Shown in pieces: positions 11,501 to 20,354 of a DNA stretch of 64,000 nucleotides; positions within the stretch are counted from its first letter, which is position 1, and each line of letters starts with the position of its first letter. The notes beneath the pieces are model-generated. The model was not told where the DNA came from, made no database searches, and saw only the letters and a program-made list of their open reading frames with translations. The stretch is from Anaerolineales bacterium UBA6055 (GTDB lineage Bacteria; Chloroflexota; Anaerolineae; Aggregatilineales; Phototrophicaceae). The position numbers were made by a program, and so were the translations under genes. Location of the stretch: contig DIYL01000029.1 of assembly GCA_002428985.1 (NCBI GenBank), positions 1-64,000 on the forward strand, given 5' to 3'.

Positions 11501-11719
11501 ATGACAATCAATACGATCTCATTAGTTGATGCTCTTCTGACAACTTCATCAGAATGGCGACAACAATTAGCAAATGCCTGTATATCTGCTGATTACGAGG
11601 TTGCGCTAGAATTGATTGGAACACTTGATGATTCACATAGCCAACTTAATAACTATTTGAAAACGTTAGTAGAGAACTTTCAATTTGAAGAGTTGATCGA
11701 ATTCCTCGACATAGATTGA
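8513..11719 (+). CDS. Membrane-bound hybrid sensor histidine kinase (PAS-GAF-HisKA-HATPase-REC)
   Basis: Domain order: membrane span ~8-27; an outside helical sensor of about 230 residues; membrane span ~262-281; PAS ~290-400; GAF ~410-560; a short coiled coil; HisKA with phospho-acceptor H624 in SHELRTPL; HATPase with the N box (NLIGNAIKF), G1 (DTGIGIP) and G2 (GTGLGL); and a receiver with D915 in FMDMRMP and Lys in HKPVR. A C-terminal stretch of about 90 residues after the receiver resembles that of the hybrid kinase at 16344. It should autophosphorylate and pass phosphate to its own receiver. GGAG lies 9 nt before the ATG. It is co-oriented with the peroxidase gene, so a redox or peroxide signal is possible but not shown. 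Its stop is 1 bp from the stop of the convergent kinase gene. Confidence 0.92.
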   Translation: MRSNVLNSLFVIGATIIFLILLSTAQVINTSEHNAYSASLRQLEASDALLNENILQIRLGLIDFYDDSNQLIQYTRTIIETLHATPSFVTPEEQELLHFELSLYLLLLDNKEELFSSFTTQNAVLNNSLAFFPTLVTEITTNSIDMMISPTDLSTLNLFAQNVLVFEQNTDEDLVEVIQQAKTELLANIDIYPTSNRGIGTDVETAIQHADIIIDRLPITNQLLNDILAVPIFEQAEMLNKAYGQIYANALQRERFNQIILSLFIIGMVFISALRIIISLRRSNINEEQARAQYQGIFDNATEGIYQVKLQSDGNHIITNANLAFAHILGYDTPQQIVSHLQHVRQIYHNSADHDHLLQHLELNTSVMNFETRIARRDGSIIWVSENIRMKEDGEHSYYDALTRDITLQKQLEQRSETLYTISKQLTLAQNEDEMLIALAKPLISYGIENAALFYTNDNSTTAIRSVAVWSRRDNKAPSNTVTESLLPDSFLTWFRDHQSSFNIKLDTLTTEELPSSVRDWFNHRGFNNIVLLPLVRNNDQLGILLLGLTVDHQLTQHDTAVFETIPALAVPAVANRQLVNNLEELVTQRTEELQNKNVQLEKSIVVAESANRAKSVFLANMSHELRTPLNAILGFSQLMYRDDNLSTTYKNYLETITDSGEALLQLINDVLDISKIEAGQIVINNIATDLHELFQHLKSLLQFRAENKGIELLFEIPENFPRYVIVDQVKLRQILLNLIGNAIKFTETGSVCLNVMYEETNTESLKLFFFVSDTGIGIPQDELDHIFQAFAQANNVSFAEGTGLGLAITREFVNLMGGDIHVRSALDNGTTFWVELPVGHANSSMIIHEDNLDAIGVVPGQAETRILVVEDNPHNRQVMHDFLQGFGFALREAVNGQEAIEVTKAWQPHLIFMDMRMPVMDGYESTRHIKELVIPTTPKIIALTASVFDHEKTDILEAGCDDLLHKPVRAHKIIKMIEKHVQVEFIYRELSSAPSMTINTISLVDALLTTSSEWRQQLANACISADYEVALELIGTLDDSHSQLNNYLKTLVENFQFEELIEFLDID

Positions 11720-11720
11720 T

Positions 11721-14700
11721 CTAGTTGTCAAGGAGGCTTGATTCTATTATTTTCTTGGCTTCATCTAGTGGCATCGGTATAAAATCTTGATGTACTGTGA
11801 TTTTATCCTGTAGTTCTCTAACAAGTTGATGAGATAATTTCGGCATATATTGGAATTGCTCCATCAATATGCTCAATGCCGCCTTTACAGCATCGTACTC
11901 CTTGCGTAACAACATAACATGCCCAATTTCTAGCAAGGCGCGATGATACGGTAAGCGTGCCTGAATTGAATGACCAATATTGTAGGCATCTCGTAGATAT
12001 GGGATTGTAGCATCCACTTGTTGTTTTATACGCAGGTATTCACTCTGATATATAAGGGCGCACGATATATGCAATGGATCACCGATTTGTTGAGATAGAT
12101 TGAGGTAGTAACTGAGGTACGCTTCGCCCTCTTCAAGATAATTCCCTGCCAACAACACCTCTACTAGATGACATAGTGGGACAAGCTGTTGATCCAAACG
12201 ATTGAGTGTCTTAAGTAATGTGAGACCTTCAATTAGATAGTCCATTGTATCTTGCGTTTTACCCACATGAAAGTTCAAATAGCCTATCATGCACATGGTG
12301 TATGCGAAGCCTGCACGATTCCCTAAATTGTTGAACATTAACAATGAGCGATCGAAGTAAGTTGTTGCCTGACTAAATTGCGCATTCAGTGTAGCCAGTT
12401 CACCAGCCTGACAACATGCTTTCCCAATACCTAGTTTATTTTGCAAGTCTTGATAGATTGTTTCGGCTGAGTGAATTGCATTTTGTGCCTGTGTAAATTC
12501 GCCTTGAATGATACTGATCATAGCAAGTTGCAAGTCAATATCTGCTTGACCGTTGGTATCGTCAAGTTGTGTATAAATTGTTTTACATTGTGTCAGTTGT
12601 TTGATAGCTTGTTCGTAGTCTCCGCCAACCGACAATAATTGAGCATATGGCAAAAGGGATTTTGCAACAAGCGAAAGATCATTGTCACCTAACGCGATAC
12701 CTAAGGCTTGAGATTGATACTCAAGAGCTTCCTGAATGTTACCAATTGTCCGATAGACGTCACCAACATCATTGAGTACATTGATAATGCCATGTGTATC
12801 ATTGATCATTTGGAATAGACGATTGCTTCTACCAAGATACAAGGTTGCGGCTTCAAAGTCACTCTGCAGAATACTCAATTGCCCTAGCCCTTGCATTGCT
12901 TTTGCTTGCCCGGCTTTATCATCAATATCTTCTGCCAAATCAGCGACTTTGGCATAGAAATTGCTAGCTTGCGATAAATCACCAAGTTGTTGGTAAGCTT
13001 GCCCTAGAATAAGATATAACAAAATCACCGAATTTTTTGCGTTTGCGACATCAATCAAATCCAACGCCCGTTTGGCATAATTTGTAGCCTGAGTAAATAG
13101 ACTACGTCGCATCGAGTAAGATGCCATTTGGTGAACATAATAAGCTTCTAATTTGGGCTCATTGGCAAGATGCCAATGGTTGATCAAATTCCCCAAATAG
13201 CTGGGGTCATCTGCATACATGTGTTCAAGTGCATAGGCTGCCTGACGATGGATAGTTGCTAACTCATTTTCTGATAGATCAATCAGCAGTGCATCTCTAA
13301 TCTTGTCGTGAGAGAATTGCCAGTCTGATGCCTGAACATCAAAGATTGCAACGGTAAAACAATCAAAAAGCCACTGGTCAACCACATCTTGGTCATTGTT
13401 TATTGTCATTAAATTCAGGTCAATGTTACGTCCTAGCACTGCAGCAAACTGGAGTAACTCAATATGCGCACTAGGTAGACTCTCGAGGCGACGCTGAATT
13501 ATCTTTAACACACCGCCTGCAAGTTTTTGCTTGTCGAGTTCCAACGTTTGAATAGTGGTCAAATCTCCCGATTCATCCGAGAGATCACGGAGTGTTTCGA
13601 CAAGAAATAGCGCATTGCCTTCGGTCTGATGATATAGATATGTAATGAGGTCATTGGATAGATTGCGTTCACCGATCATTGCTCGACACAAGATCTGTGT
13701 TTCATTAGCAGATAGACGTTCTAAAAACATTGAATGAGCGGTTGGTAGAGTGGTTGGTAAGTGCGGCGCCTCGTCAGAGCGATAACTACCCACGATAAAT
13801 AGTGGAGCTTTGGAACTGAGTTTTGCCAATTCTTGTACAAGCGTATGGTTGTCTTGAGCCCACTGCATATCATCCAATATAAGCAGAAGTGGCGTTTGGA
13901 TAGCTTGGAATACAGACACGAGGGTGTCTTGTAATTGTAAAGCCGATATATCCATAGTTGGCTCAGGTACACTGGTGTTTAATAGATCATCAATGTCGGG
14001 TATTAGGGATTTCAAAATCATCACCGATGATCTAGACACAGTTGAAATGCCAAGTAAAAGTTCCCGGATCACATCGCGCCAAGCAGTAAACATCAGTCCA
14101 TTTTCATTCGTAAAGGTGATCCGTAATGCTGGCATCCCCATAATCAGAGCTTTGATGCGGATTTCATCCAATAGACGGCTTTTTCCAACACCACTCTCAC
14201 CACCAATTAGCACCATGCCACCTGCTGACTGTCTTTTTTGTGCCATCATATCTGTCACAAACTTGACTTCGCGCTTGCGCCCAATAAATGGTGCGGCTTT
14301 TAAATAACTTTCTCGGAGTGTTTGGCGGGTTAAAGCACTGTGTTGTGTTTCTGCATATGCTTGCAAATCCCTGATAACATCCTGAGCATTGTCATATCTC
14401 TGGTTTAAATCGCGGTCAAGCAGTTTACTGATCACACTTCGTATCGGAAGAGGTGCATCGACAATCGACATATCAACCTCTGTAGCTAAAATCATGCCGA
14501 TAAGTTCTGTTATGTTTTGCGAAGCAAAGGGTCGTTTCTCCGCAAACAACTCGTAGGCAACCACCCCGACCGCATACAGGTCTGTTTGTGGACTATTATC
14601 CGCGCCCTCAAATAATTCAACTGGCATGTATGGCAGAGTGCCACCTACCGAAATTGCATTGTCGGTAGAAGTATGCATTGTGGTATTAGCTAGACCAAAA

Positions 14701-15170
14701 TCAAGCACTTTCAACACACCAGATTGCGTGACGAGTACATTGGCAGGCTTGATATCGCCATGAACAATGCCACAACGATGTAAGTAGGAAAGTGCTTGTA
14801 ATAAGGCAATTATATAATCAATTTTACGAGCTTCAGTGACTGAACGACCAGCTTCTAGTATGGTTTTAGGAGAGTCCAATAACTCCATCGCAAAGAAAGG
14901 ATGATCGTCATGATGAAAGCCATAGTTTAAAACTGAGATAATATTCGGGTGACGTAGTGTTGCCATAACACGAAATTCATAAGCAAGCATCTTGCGAAGG
15001 GATTGTGTATCGTCGTTATCGCTGTTAATTGGGAACATATCTAACAATTTGAGCGCAACATCTTGCCCTGTCAAACGGTCTTTGGCACGATAAACAATTC
15101 CCATCCCGCCTCGTCCAACAATGTCACCCACTTCATAACGATCCGTTAATTGCTTTCCCAATATTGTCAT
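11721..15170 (-). CDS. Serine/threonine kinase fused to AAA ATPase and TPR repeats (PknK-like)
   Basis: The N-terminal protein kinase (~residues 12-270) has the glycine loop GRGGMG, Lys41 in VALKLL, a catalytic loop HGDIKPAN (HGD, not HRD) and DFG. A P-loop AAA/AAA16-type ATPase follows, with GESGVGKS and Walker B LLLILDDMQW. The C-terminal half (~650-1100) is helical with many TPR-like repeats. No membrane span is seen. The architecture is that of PknK-type kinases with an ATPase and TPR scaffold; no DNA-binding domain is seen at the end. The start lies 5 bp after the receiver-ATPase gene, so it is the last gene of the signalling operon that begins at 19151. It may give Ser/Thr phosphorylation output to that phosphorelay. 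Confidence 0.88.
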   Translation of the reverse strand: MTILGKQLTDRYEVGDIVGRGGMGIVYRAKDRLTGQDVALKLLDMFPINSDNDDTQSLRKMLAYEFRVMATLRHPNIISVLNYGFHHDDHPFFAMELLDSPKTILEAGRSVTEARKIDYIIALLQALSYLHRCGIVHGDIKPANVLVTQSGVLKVLDFGLANTTMHTSTDNAISVGGTLPYMPVELFEGADNSPQTDLYAVGVVAYELFAEKRPFASQNITELIGMILATEVDMSIVDAPLPIRSVISKLLDRDLNQRYDNAQDVIRDLQAYAETQHSALTRQTLRESYLKAAPFIGRKREVKFVTDMMAQKRQSAGGMVLIGGESGVGKSRLLDEIRIKALIMGMPALRITFTNENGLMFTAWRDVIRELLLGISTVSRSSVMILKSLIPDIDDLLNTSVPEPTMDISALQLQDTLVSVFQAIQTPLLLILDDMQWAQDNHTLVQELAKLSSKAPLFIVGSYRSDEAPHLPTTLPTAHSMFLERLSANETQILCRAMIGERNLSNDLITYLYHQTEGNALFLVETLRDLSDESGDLTTIQTLELDKQKLAGGVLKIIQRRLESLPSAHIELLQFAAVLGRNIDLNLMTINNDQDVVDQWLFDCFTVAIFDVQASDWQFSHDKIRDALLIDLSENELATIHRQAAYALEHMYADDPSYLGNLINHWHLANEPKLEAYYVHQMASYSMRRSLFTQATNYAKRALDLIDVANAKNSVILLYLILGQAYQQLGDLSQASNFYAKVADLAEDIDDKAGQAKAMQGLGQLSILQSDFEAATLYLGRSNRLFQMINDTHGIINVLNDVGDVYRTIGNIQEALEYQSQALGIALGDNDLSLVAKSLLPYAQLLSVGGDYEQAIKQLTQCKTIYTQLDDTNGQADIDLQLAMISIIQGEFTQAQNAIHSAETIYQDLQNKLGIGKACCQAGELATLNAQFSQATTYFDRSLLMFNNLGNRAGFAYTMCMIGYLNFHVGKTQDTMDYLIEGLTLLKTLNRLDQQLVPLCHLVEVLLAGNYLEEGEAYLSYYLNLSQQIGDPLHISCALIYQSEYLRIKQQVDATIPYLRDAYNIGHSIQARLPYHRALLEIGHVMLLRKEYDAVKAALSILMEQFQYMPKLSHQLVRELQDKITVHQDFIPMPLDEAKKIIESSLLDN

Positions 15171-15175
15171 AGTGT

Positions 15176-16294
15176 TTAGCCCTCCACCAGACGACTAAAA
15201 CACATCTCAAACTGTGTATATTCGTTCAACTCGGATTCAACAGTGATCGAACCGTCATGCAAGTCCACAATGGATTTAACCTTACTCAACCCCAACCCAA
15301 TCCCCTCTTGTTTTTGGTGTTCGGGTCGCTGAACACGATAAAATTTGTCAAAGATAAATAGCCGGTCGGATGATGGTATTCCATAACCATGATCTCTAAC
15401 AATGAGACAGATAGAGGTCTCGTTGGTTTCGAGTGCTATATCAATAAGAGCAGGTTCATCACAGAATTTGATTGCATTCAATACCAATTCATCAATGACT
15501 TGTCGAAATTGATCGGTATCACACTGCATCCATATGTTATCACTTGAACCTTCAAAATTAATGTTAACATCAGGATATGTCTCAGTGAGTATTTTGAGGT
15601 GTGAGGATAGTAAGTCACTTATATTGGTCGGGGTAAGGCTAATGCCTGCACCGCTTCCGACTTGTGTTAAATCCAGTAAGCCATCGACCATATCAATGAG
15701 TTTATGTGTATCTTGCTTGATAGTGCTAACAACTTGCTGTATGTCTGTAGTTTGGAGATTACTGTGCTGGTTCAGTTCTTCACCAATACGACGTAAATTT
15801 GCTAGAGGCGTCCTATCATTATCAGATAAACGTGTCAGTGCATCACGTGTCTCATTAATTTCACTAACGTATTGCTTATCGATCATCTCACGTCGACGGA
15901 TACGTTGTGCTTGTCGCTTAAGCGTAACATGTGTTTCGACCCGGGCCTGAACTTCAGCATATTCAAATGGTTTGGTTATGTAGTCGGCACCTCCGACACG
16001 GAATGCACGCACTTTATCAATGACCTCATCTAGCGCACTGATAAAGATAACAGGTATAGTCTTGAGATAATCATCTGCCTTGATGCGACGGCAGACTTCG
16101 TATCCATCCATATCTGGCATGTTAATATCGAGTAAAACAATATCAGGTAGTTGCGCTTGCATTGCCCGCAATGCGGTTTTTCCGTTGGTTGTTGGGCGCA
16201 CTTTATAACCATCTTTTTGTAATAGCCCAACAAGAACTTTGACATTTGCTGGTATATCATCAACGACAAGCACATCAGCTTTATATTGTTTCAT
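15176..16294 (-). CDS. Receiver-HATPase protein with degenerate H box
   Basis: The N-terminal receiver has acidic D12/D13, phospho-acceptor D56 in LLDINMPDMDG and K108 in TKPF. A coiled linker and a dimerisation-like region follow, then a HATPase with the N box (LVLNAIKF), G1 (DHGYGIP), the F box and G2 (GIGLGL). Where a kinase has S-H-E-L-R-T-P-L, this protein has S-D-N-D-R-T-P-L, with D158 in place of the phospho-acceptor His. The ATP lid is intact, so it may bind ATP and act as a phosphatase, an allosteric partner or a kinase for another protein. No second His in that helix fits the motif. It is the third gene of a four-gene minus-strand signalling operon, 5 bp before the PknK-like kinase. 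Confidence 0.85.
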   Translation of the reverse strand: MKQYKADVLVVDDIPANVKVLVGLLQKDGYKVRPTTNGKTALRAMQAQLPDIVLLDINMPDMDGYEVCRRIKADDYLKTIPVIFISALDEVIDKVRAFRVGGADYITKPFEYAEVQARVETHVTLKRQAQRIRRREMIDKQYVSEINETRDALTRLSDNDRTPLANLRRIGEELNQHSNLQTTDIQQVVSTIKQDTHKLIDMVDGLLDLTQVGSGAGISLTPTNISDLLSSHLKILTETYPDVNINFEGSSDNIWMQCDTDQFRQVIDELVLNAIKFCDEPALIDIALETNETSICLIVRDHGYGIPSSDRLFIFDKFYRVQRPEHQKQEGIGLGLSKVKSIVDLHDGSITVESELNEYTQFEMCFSRLVEG

Positions 16295-16343
16295 AATCCT
16301 ATACTATCTCTTTATCATCTACTAACGACACAATTTCGGTAAG

Positions 16344-18767
16344 TTAAGTGTTATTCAAATTATAATCCAATAGTGTTACCACAATATCAAATTGAAAATC
16401 ATTCACTACAGTCCTTAATTTTTCTGCCAGTTCTTTATGATCGGTGGAAAGTTCTTCAATAATATCCAGTGCCATATCATAATCAGCCAGTGATACCGCA
16501 TTGAATAATGCTTGTTGCTGATCACTCGGAATCTGAGATAACTGTGCAGAATCCAGTGGTGAGTCACTTCTATGAATAGGCAAGTGCTCATAGATTAGCT
16601 CAACATCAAGATACCGTTCGATTACTTTGTAAATAGTGTTTGTTGTAAAGGGCTTACTCACAAAATCATCACATCCTGCATCAATCATATCTTGGGTTTG
16701 ATGGTCAAATGCACTAGCAGTTAATGCAATGATGATTGTATCTTTTAAAGTATCATTCGTTTTAATCTGCCGGGTCGCTTGGTATCCATCCACATTTGGC
16801 ATTTGCATATCCATCCAGATCAGATCAGCATACCACTCTTGGTGAATATCAATAGCTTGCTGACCGTCATAGGCATCTCGTATCTCAAAATCAAATGGCT
16901 CTAGCACCTTACGCATGAGTAATCGGTTCTCCAATTGATCTTCTGCGATTAAAATTTTGTATCGGGTAGAGGCTGATTTCACACCTAGGACTTTTCCCAT
17001 ATCGTGCTTAGGTACAACAAGCGATTCATCAACAATTTCTGCATGCAATAAGAGCGTAAAAACTGACCCTCTACCGAATTCACTTGTCACAGTGAGATCA
17101 CCTCCCATCAGATTGGCAAATCGTTTACTGATAGGTAAGCCCAACCCCGTACCTTGTTGAGCTCGTCGTCCGCTCTCAGTCTGTACAAAAGCATCAAACA
17201 ATCCATCTAACTCATGATTGCCGATACCTGTGCCTGTATCACGCACATCAAATCTCAACACACATTCAATTGGTGTGAATGATTCGACATGGATCTGCAA
17301 CGATACCTCACCTGTTGATGTGAATTTGATCGCATTACTGAGTAAGTTAATCAGAATCTGACGTAGTTTACGTTGATCTGTCCTAATATACTGAAACTGG
17401 GGTGTGGGGCGTTCAATGGTTAGCTTAAGCCCTTTGGTTTGGGCACGATGGTTAAACAGTTTTTCGAGGTCATCCAGTAGACTTGTTAAATCAAGTGCCG
17501 TTGGATTATAGGTAACACTCCCCGCTTCAATTTTTGACATTTCTAGCACATCATTAATTAATTCCAATAGATGTTCACCACTACTATTGATGATATCCAG
17601 ATTGTCTCGCAGGTTTTGTGTTAGATGAGTGTCACGTTGCATCACCTGTGTAAAACCTAAAATAGCGTTAAGCGGTGTTCGCAATTCATGGCTCATATTA
17701 GCAATGAAGGTTGTTTTGGCAACATTAGCCGATTTTGCTTCGGTAATTGCAGTTTCAAGACGGGCTTGACGTTGTTTATCTAAGGTTATATCAGTTGTGA
17801 TCCCATATAAACTCGTTACACGGTTTTGTGTCACAACCGATGCATTGATACGTAACCAATATTCTCGCCCACCACGAATAATTCGATATTCGTCAATCCA
17901 GTTACTTTGTTGCTCAATTGCTTTTTTCATAGATGCTTGCACACGACTTCGATCTTGGTAGTCAATCATCTCAAATATTTGCGATGGGTCTGCTTTTAGC
18001 TCATATTCTGTCAAGCCATAAATATCCTTAGCACCCACACTCATAAATACAATGTCAAGTTTATCATCAGGTTTGACAATGATGTGATAGACAGCACCCG
18101 GTGTACGGCTAGCAATCTGACTTAAGCGGTTTTCACTAGTTCGAATCCGCTCACTTTGCTTACGAATTTGATGCAAATCTCCATAGAATATCGCCGACCC
18201 AATCACGACAAAGGTCGAAATCCGCAACATGAGCAACATGGATTCGCGGTAAGTTAATTCATAAACAAGATCAAACTCAATAAACAGAGGAGAAATGCCA
18301 AATATTGTCAGCATCATCACCATCACACCAAATCCTGCACGGGGATGGACAATCAGTGTAATTACAATTACCGCAGGAATTAGGCGCAAAAGCTCGGTCA
18401 AAACACCGTCAACCCAGCCACGCATAATAAATATCGACAGTGCTGCATAATAAACAACAATCACAATCTTATAATAAGGTGTCCGACTTCCGACATATGC
18501 AATTGCAGTCATAGCTAGCAGTGTTGGTATGATGACCGATAAGAATGGCAAAAACTCAGATCGTTGTTCTGGTGAACGCGCAATAACCGAAATCAATAAA
18601 CCCAGTAATTCGAGAAAGAGGTTGACTAGAAGGAAGGTGGTTGCTAACCGAGCGCGTCTTTGTTCCGCATCATCGGTGATTTGTGAAGATGGATTTGTGA
18701 TTTTTGTCCATACATTGACCAAATTACGCCAAGATACAGCCCCAATTTGCCCTACATTAATTGCCAT
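16344..18767 (-). CDS. Membrane hybrid sensor histidine kinase (multi-TM, PAS-HisKA-HATPase-REC)
   Basis: After a short cytoplasmic N-terminus come about six membrane spans (residues ~45-200) of the MASE type, so the sensor is probably within the membrane. PAS (~215-330) is followed by HisKA with H360 in SHELRTPL, a HATPase with NLLSNAIKF, DTGTGIG and GTGLGL, and a receiver with WMDMQMPNVDGY. A C-terminal tail of about 80 residues (ALFNAVSLADYDMALDII and on) matches the tail of the hybrid kinase at 8513. It lies 12 bp downstream of the single-domain receiver gene and 49 bp upstream of the receiver-ATPase gene. The ligand is unknown. All catalytic residues are present. Confidence 0.92.
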   Translation of the reverse strand: MAINVGQIGAVSWRNLVNVWTKITNPSSQITDDAEQRRARLATTFLLVNLFLELLGLLISVIARSPEQRSEFLPFLSVIIPTLLAMTAIAYVGSRTPYYKIVIVVYYAALSIFIMRGWVDGVLTELLRLIPAVIVITLIVHPRAGFGVMVMMLTIFGISPLFIEFDLVYELTYRESMLLMLRISTFVVIGSAIFYGDLHQIRKQSERIRTSENRLSQIASRTPGAVYHIIVKPDDKLDIVFMSVGAKDIYGLTEYELKADPSQIFEMIDYQDRSRVQASMKKAIEQQSNWIDEYRIIRGGREYWLRINASVVTQNRVTSLYGITTDITLDKQRQARLETAITEAKSANVAKTTFIANMSHELRTPLNAILGFTQVMQRDTHLTQNLRDNLDIINSSGEHLLELINDVLEMSKIEAGSVTYNPTALDLTSLLDDLEKLFNHRAQTKGLKLTIERPTPQFQYIRTDQRKLRQILINLLSNAIKFTSTGEVSLQIHVESFTPIECVLRFDVRDTGTGIGNHELDGLFDAFVQTESGRRAQQGTGLGLPISKRFANLMGGDLTVTSEFGRGSVFTLLLHAEIVDESLVVPKHDMGKVLGVKSASTRYKILIAEDQLENRLLMRKVLEPFDFEIRDAYDGQQAIDIHQEWYADLIWMDMQMPNVDGYQATRQIKTNDTLKDTIIIALTASAFDHQTQDMIDAGCDDFVSKPFTTNTIYKVIERYLDVELIYEHLPIHRSDSPLDSAQLSQIPSDQQQALFNAVSLADYDMALDIIEELSTDHKELAEKLRTVVNDFQFDIVVTLLDYNLNNT

Positions 18768-18779
18768 GTCGATAATCTC

Positions 18780-19151
18780 TTATCTTAAATGTTGCCGAAC
18801 TTTGGTCAATACCTCATTAACATCAAATGGTTTTAGAACAAAGTCCACCGCACCAGAGGCAAAAAATTGATCTGCTTCAGCTTCTGATGTACTTTGGGCA
18901 CTAATAAATATAACAGGGATATCTCGTAATTCAGGGTCATCCTTTAAGCGCTGGCACACTTCAAATCCATCCATTTGAGGCATGCGCACATCCAACAAAA
19001 TTAAGTCCGCATTGGTTTTGCGTGCAATATCAAATACCATCTTTGGATTTGTAATTGGACGTACTTTATAGCCCTCTTGTTTTAATGTCGCCATAAGAAC
19101 TTTTAGGTTAGCAACAACATCATCCACGATAAGAATATTTGCATTACCCAT
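18780..19151 (-). CDS. Single-domain response regulator (CheY-like)
   Basis: The 123-residue receiver has an acidic pair in ILIVDDVV, the phospho-acceptor Asp in ILLDVRMPQMDG and Lys in LKPFD. No output domain is present. It is the first gene of the minus-strand signalling operon and may shuttle phosphate between the hybrid kinase at 16344 and other proteins. It closely resembles the receiver of the gene at 15176 (the K-V-R-P-x-T/I-N pattern after the second helix), which suggests duplication. A 9-bp inverted repeat lies just upstream. Confidence 0.9.
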   Translation of the reverse strand: MGNANILIVDDVVANLKVLMATLKQEGYKVRPITNPKMVFDIARKTNADLILLDVRMPQMDGFEVCQRLKDDPELRDIPVIFISAQSTSEAEADQFFASGAVDFVLKPFDVNEVLTKVRQHLR

Positions 19152-19181
19152 TAATAGCCTGCCTAGAGTTGTATATTATTG

Positions 19182-19209
19182 TTATATTGTACCTAATGAC
19201 ACAATATAA
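19182..19209. promoter_or_regulatory. Inverted repeat in the promoter region of the signalling operon
   Basis: TTATATTGT (19182-19190) and ACAATATAA (19201-19209) form a perfect 9-bp inverted repeat with a 10-nt centre, 31-58 nt upstream of the response-regulator ATG. The AT-rich arms could also contain -10-like elements. It is a candidate operator. The rest of the 354-bp gap (19152-19505) shows no gene. Confidence 0.4.
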
Positions 19210-19505
19210 GTTAACCTAATCCATCAAATAAAAGGTTACAGATATATGAACAAGTAGAAGCCTCGCTCAGCCAACTTCAAATTATAGGCATTATCGTAAA
19301 CTATTGATTTCCAATTGAGGTTATTCAGTATGCAATTGATATTAGGCGAGATGTTATCGTACCAATATATTTCGCCTAATATACTAAGCCACAGAACGAA
19401 AATTATAAGATGTGTTAACTACTGGGGGATAATCTTGCAATTAACCTACTCTGATTTACCGGATGTTAAATTTTATGCTAGAGCATTCACCTATTTATAA
19501 TCCGC

Positions 19506-20333
19506 TTATTGGGCTAACCCGCGATCATTCAACCATTGTGTAGCATCTAAGATGTCATCATTATTTTTCAGCTCAAGTATTAGACGAGGATTTGCGCCTT
19601 GTATCGCAATTTCGTCAAACAAGCTTTTCCAATCAATTTTGCCGTCACCAATAGACCAGTGACGATCAGAATAGCCATCGGTATCTTGTAGATGCAAATG
19701 CGCCAATAATGAACCTGCCTCGCGAACATAATAGTCAGGAGGAGGCGCACCTTCGACATAGTTGATATACGCATGACCAGTATCAAGACTCTGTCGCACA
19801 AATTGTGAATCAAATGATTTAACAAGGTCAGTGAGTAAAAGAGGGTACTTATCAAAGATATTTTCGATAACCAACGTACACTGAATAGATTCTGCCTGTT
19901 TGACCATGTCCTCCATAGTATCGTGTATCAATTCAAACAGTGTGATCCGACCCATCATGGGTTTGGATATTGAATCGGGTGCACCCAAAAACATCAATGG
20001 GCTATGAACAACCATATGAGTCGCACCGATTTCTGCGCATACATCTAATGCCTGAGTGAAGCGTTCTTGAACGACAGCACGTATCTTCGGATCCATCGCT
20101 GCCATTGGGACATTCCAGAATGGTGCATGGATACCCAATCGTCCACTATATCCGTCTAGCATCGATTTAATGAGCTGAATTTTCCCATCCCGTTCGGTAC
20201 TGTTATCCAAGACAAATGGCGAGATAAAATCCTGAATTTCCAGATCGCGTTGATTTTCAATTAGCCAATCTCTATAGCTCTCTAGTTTATCAGTTGGCAT
20301 TGCGGCACCAACATATGGCAATTGCGTCGTCAT
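19506..20333 (-). CDS. Sugar phosphate isomerase/epimerase-like TIM barrel protein
   Basis: This is an AP-endonuclease-2 / xylose-isomerase-like TIM barrel. Typical strand-end metal ligands are visible: HAPFWN, HMVVHSP, LVIENIF, SLDTGHA, HLQDTDGYSDRHW and LILELK. Such proteins isomerise or epimerise sugars or cut cyclic sugar rings using divalent metal. The ATG at 20333 has GGAG 9 nt upstream and is preferred to the TTG at 20348. It ends the phnG-L operon, 21 bp after the DUF1045 gene, so it may process the ribose phosphate part of the C-P lyase pathway or a sugar made from the phosphonate. It is not a standard phn gene, and the exact reaction is unknown. Confidence 0.75.
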   Translation of the reverse strand: MTTQLPYVGAAMPTDKLESYRDWLIENQRDLEIQDFISPFVLDNSTERDGKIQLIKSMLDGYSGRLGIHAPFWNVPMAAMDPKIRAVVQERFTQALDVCAEIGATHMVVHSPLMFLGAPDSISKPMMGRITLFELIHDTMEDMVKQAESIQCTLVIENIFDKYPLLLTDLVKSFDSQFVRQSLDTGHAYINYVEGAPPPDYYVREAGSLLAHLHLQDTDGYSDRHWSIGDGKIDWKSLFDEIAIQGANPRLILELKNNDDILDATQWLNDRGLAQ

Positions 20334-20354
20334 ATTGTTTATCTCCAAGTATAG

